Source: Streptosporangium album (GTDB lineage Bacteria > Actinomycetota > Actinomycetes > Streptosporangiales > Streptosporangiaceae). Taken from it: a stretch of 64,000 nucleotides of DNA. The translations under genes were made by a program, and so were the position numbers. The DNA lies in assembly GCF_014203795.1 (NCBI RefSeq), contig NZ_JACHJU010000002.1:682001-746000 (forward strand), written 5' to 3'. This document shows positions 61,361 to 64,000 of the stretch, piece by piece (the stretch's first letter is position 1; every line of letters starts with the position of its first letter). Below the pieces are notes generated by a model that had not been told where the DNA came from, searched no databases, and saw only the letters and a program-made list of their open reading frames with translations.

Positions 61361-61376
61361 CGGGTCGGAACGGCGA

Positions 61377-62768
61377 TTAGCCGTTGAGGCCCAGCTGGTT
61401 CTCGAAACGGCCCTCCTCCAGGCGACGCTTGATCGTCGTCAGGAAGCGGGCGGCGTCGGCGCCGTCGACCAGGCGGTGGTCGTAGCTGAGCGCGAGGTAC
61501 ACCATCGAGCGGACGGCGATGACCTCGCCCTCGGGGGTGTCCAGGACGACCGGGCGCTTGACGACCGCGCCGGTGCCCAGCATGCCGACCTGCGGCTGGT
61601 TGAGGATCGGCGTGTCGAACAGCGCGCCCCTGCTGCCGGTGTTGGTCAGCGTGAACGTGCCGCCACCGAGCTCGTCCGGGCTCACCTTGTTGGTGCGGGT
61701 GCGCTCGGCCAGGTCGGCGATCTTACGGGCGAGGCCGGCGATGTTGAGGTCGCCCGCGTCCTTGATCACCGGGACGAGCAGGCCGCGCTCGGTGTCCGTC
61801 GCGAAGCCGAGGTGCTCGGCGTCGAAGTAGGTGACCTCGTTGGTCTCGCTGTTGATCGTGGCGTTCAGCTTCGGGTGCTGCTTGAGCGCCTCGATCGCGG
61901 CGAGGGCGAAGAACGGCATGAACGAGAGCTTGACGCCCTCACGCCGCTGGAACTCGGCCTTCGCCCGGTCGCGCAGCTGCGCGACCTTGGTGACGTCGAC
62001 CTCGACCACGCTGGTGAGCTGGGCCGAGACCTGCAGCGACTCGACCATGCGCTTGGCGATGGTCTGACGCAGACGCGACATCTTCTCGGTACGGCCACGC
62101 AGCGTGGTGTCCACCGCGACCGGCTCGGCGGCCGGGGCGGGGGCGGCCGCCTGGGCCGGAGCGGCCTGCGGGGCGGCGGCCTGGGGGGCCGGAGCCTGGG
62201 CGGCGGCCTGCTCGCGCTGGTTGCGGGCGGCCTCGAGCACGTCCTGCTTGCGGATGCGGCCACCGACGCCGGTGCCGTTCAGCGCGTCGAGGTCGACGTT
62301 GTGCTCACCGGCGAGCTTGCGCACCAGCGGCGTGACGTACGGGCTGTCGCCGGAGGACGGCGTCGCGGCGGGAGCCGGAGCCTGCGGGGCCGGAGCCTGC
62401 GGGGCCGGGGCGGGCGCCGGGGCAGGGGCGGCGGCCTGGGGGGCGGGCTGCGGGATCGAGGAGATCGGCTGGGCCGGCTCAGGCGCCGGCTCCGGCGCGG
62501 CCTCCTGAGCCGGGGCCGCGCCCGCGGTGCCGTTCTCGTCGATGATGGCCAGCTCGGCGCCGACCTCGACGGTCTCGTCCTCGGCAACGACGATCTTGGT
62601 GAGGATGCCCGCGGCAGGGGACGGGATCTCGGTGTCGACCTTGTCGGTCGAGACCTCGAGGAGCGGCTCGTCGGCCTCGACGCGCTCGCCTTCCTTCTTC
62701 AGCCAGCGGGTGACGGTGCCCTCGGTGACGCTCTCGCCGAGCTGGGGCATCTGTACGGACTTCGGCAT
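61377..62768 (-). CDS. sucB: Dihydrolipoamide acyltransferase (2-oxoglutarate dehydrogenase E2)
   Basis: A 463-residue E2. One N-terminal lipoyl domain (residues 2-77) with the lipoylated Lys43 in STDKVDTE; a long Ala/Pro linker; a peripheral-subunit-binding domain [20 protein letters not shown]; a second Ala/Pro/Gln linker; and the catalytic domain, ending [17 protein letters not shown] with the active-site His and Asp. Actinobacterial E2s named SucB usually serve both pyruvate and 2-oxoglutarate dehydrogenases. It lies directly downstream of lpdA (37 bp). Confidence 0.95.
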   Translation of the reverse strand: MPKSVQMPQLGESVTEGTVTRWLKKEGERVEADEPLLEVSTDKVDTEIPSPAAGILTKIVVAEDETVEVGAELAIIDENGTAGAAPAQEAAPEPAPEPAQPISSIPQPAPQAAAPAPAPAPAPQAPAPQAPAPAATPSSGDSPYVTPLVRKLAGEHNVDLDALNGTGVGGRIRKQDVLEAARNQREQAAAQAPAPQAAAPQAAPAQAAAPAPAAEPVAVDTTLRGRTEKMSRLRQTIAKRMVESLQVSAQLTSVVEVDVTKVAQLRDRAKAEFQRREGVKLSFMPFFALAAIEALKQHPKLNATINSETNEVTYFDAEHLGFATDTERGLLVPVIKDAGDLNIAGLARKIADLAERTRTNKVSPDELGGGTFTLTNTGSRGALFDTPILNQPQVGMLGTGAVVKRPVVLDTPEGEVIAVRSMVYLALSYDHRLVDGADAARFLTTIKRRLEEGRFENQLGLNG

Positions 62769-62805
62769 GGGGTGTCTTCTCTCGTGTTCCGAGTGAGGGC
62801 TTGTA

Positions 62806-64000
62806 TTAGTTGTGGACGTGCAGAGGCTTGCCGGCGAGAGCCAGCATCGCCTCGCCGACGGCCTCGGACTGGGTGGGGTGCGCGTGGATGAGCTGCGCGA
62901 CCTCGGAGGGCAGCGCCTCCCAGTTGTAGATCAGCTGACCCTCGGTCACGAGCTCGCCGACGCGGCGGCCGACCATGTGCACACCGAGCACCGGGCCGTC
63001 CTTCGCGGTGATGACCTTGACCGCGCCCTGGGTCTGCAGGATCTGGCTCTTGGGGTTGCCGGCGAGGTCGTAGGTGAACTCGACGATCTCGTGGCCGCGC
63101 TCGCGGGCCTGGGCGGAGGTGATGCCCACCGACGCGACCTCGGGGTCGGAGTAGGTGATCCGCGGCACGCCGTCGTAGTCGATCGGCACCGGGTTGAGCC
63201 CGGCGATGTGCTCGGCCACCAGGATGCCCTCGGCGAAGCCCGCGTGGGCGAGCTGCAGGGTCGGGATCAGGTCACCGACCGCGTACACGCCAGGCACGCT
63301 GGTCTGGCAGAACTCGTCGACGGTGACGGTGCCGCGCTCGATCGCGACGCCCGCCTCCTCGAAGCCCATGCCCGAGGAGACGGCGCCGCGGCCGACGGCG
63401 ACGAGCAGCAGCTCGGCGTCGAGGGTCTTGCCGTTGGCGAGCGTGACGACCACACCGGTGTCGGTGGTCTTGACGCCCTCGAAGAAGACGCCCAGCTCCT
63501 GCTTGATGCCGCGGCGGCGGAAGGCGCGCTCCAGCAGCTTGGAGCTGGACTCCTCCTCCAGGGGGAGCAGGTGCGGCAGTGCCTCGACGATCGTCACCTC
63601 GGCGCCGAAGGAACGCCACACGCTGGCGAACTCCACGCCGATGACGCCGCCGCCCAGCACGATGACCGAGGTCGGGACCCGGTCGAGCTTGAGCGCGTGC
63701 TCGCTGGTGATGACCCGCTCACCGTCGATGTCCAGGCCGGGCAGCGACCGGGGCGCCGAGCCCGTCGCCAGCACGATGTTGCGGCCCTCGTAGACGTCGG
63801 AGCCGACGGTGACCCGGTTCGGGCCGGTGAGACGGCCCTCACCCTCGATGATCGTGATGCCCTTGCTCTTGAGCAGGCCCTGGACGCCCTTCCAGGCGCG
63901 GGTGACGATCTTGTCCTTGAACGCGTGGACGCCGTCCATGTCGATGCCCTCGAACCGGGCCTTGACACCGAACGCCGCGCTCTCCCGCGTCTCGTCGGCC
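62806..64000 (-). CDS. lpdA: Dihydrolipoamide dehydrogenase (E3), 5' end beyond window
   Basis: The last 398 codons of Lpd. The frame is open to the window edge (reading [19 protein letters not shown] at its start), so the FAD-binding N-terminus with the redox CxxxxC pair is outside. Visible: NAD domain [23 protein letters not shown]-binding [20 protein letters not shown], dimerisation domain and the active-site His-Glu in [16 protein letters not shown]. It re-oxidises the lipoyl arm of SucB with NAD. It is probably co-transcribed with sucB. Confidence 0.95.
   Translation of the reverse strand, partial: ADETRESAAFGVKARFEGIDMDGVHAFKDKIVTRAWKGVQGLLKSKGITIIEGEGRLTGPNRVTVGSDVYEGRNIVLATGSAPRSLPGLDIDGERVITSEHALKLDRVPTSVIVLGGGVIGVEFASVWRSFGAEVTIVEALPHLLPLEEESSSKLLERAFRRRGIKQELGVFFEGVKTTDTGVVVTLANGKTLDAELLLVAVGRGAVSSGMGFEEAGVAIERGTVTVDEFCQTSVPGVYAVGDLIPTLQLAHAGFAEGILVAEHIAGLNPVPIDYDGVPRITYSDPEVASVGITSAQARERGHEIVEFTYDLAGNPKSQILQTQGAVKVITAKDGPVLGVHMVGRRVGELVTEGQLIYNWEALPSEVAQLIHAHPTQSEAVGEAMLALAGKPLHVHN

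Noticed and set aside
61302-62891. A 529-codon plus-strand frame opposite sucB
   Set aside because: It is a shadow of the E2 gene; its Gly/Arg repeats mirror the Ala/Pro linkers.

Overview
The window is high-GC DNA (GTG starts, GGAGG-type ribosome sites, GlnR-type nitrogen control, pSAM2-like integrative elements) and looks like the chromosome of a filamentous actinomycete. The right-hand housekeeping block and the style of the accessory genes suggest the Streptosporangiaceae or a close relative; this placement is an inference. About 53 kb of accessory, mobile-element-dominated DNA (1-53.65 kb) meets a conserved block (53.7-64 kb).

Left part (1-21 kb): an insertion-sequence graveyard. A lone MecA_N-type protein is followed by IS256, IS3, IS30, IS5-like and IS630 elements. 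Then comes a four-level nest: an IS66 transposase gene is split by an IS21 element (6-bp target duplication), whose istB is split by a tyrosine-recombinase transposon (recombinase, small HTH protein, zinc-ribbon recombinase-like protein), which carries a two-gene IS5-like element (3-bp target duplication). A frameshifted IS701 transposase ends this part.

Middle part (21-44 kb): a HAD phosphatase gene diverges from a two-gene conflict-type unit. The unit is a small two-helix membrane protein and an 1126-residue STAND/NACHT-like NTPase with 16 almost identical TPR-like units (9 of 120 bp and 7 of 99 bp). Two identical group II introns follow in tandem. Next is an actinomycete integrative and conjugative element (AICE): GntR regulators, a kinase-like pair, SCO3933-family regulator, FtsK/TraSA translocase, SpdB-like protein, small proteins, RepSA-type initiator, excisionase and integrase. 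Its integrase is cut by a second copy of the two-gene IS. Att-like sequences (3' half of a tRNA-Thr(CGT)-like gene with GTTAGCA arm repeats) lie at 21.0 and 43.3 kb.

Right accessory part (44-53.7 kb): deletion scars (pullulanase-HAD chimera, HNH nuclease and GntR remnants), a class A beta-lactamase behind paired palindromic operators, an OsmC protein, IS701 and NF041680-type elements placed at the same CTTA tetramer, another IS5 element, and the remnant of a second AICE (rep fragment, excisionase, intact integrase) abutting glnA.

Conserved block (53.7-64 kb): glnA with a four-half-site GlnR box; a divergent RDD membrane protein; then, all on the minus strand, a methyltransferase, a DUF4191 membrane protein, lipA, lipB, a peptidase E-like protein, a TIGR01777 epimerase, sucB and lpdA. 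LipB and LipA make the lipoyl cofactor carried by SucB and re-oxidised by Lpd, so this is a lipoylation/2-oxoacid dehydrogenase neighbourhood.
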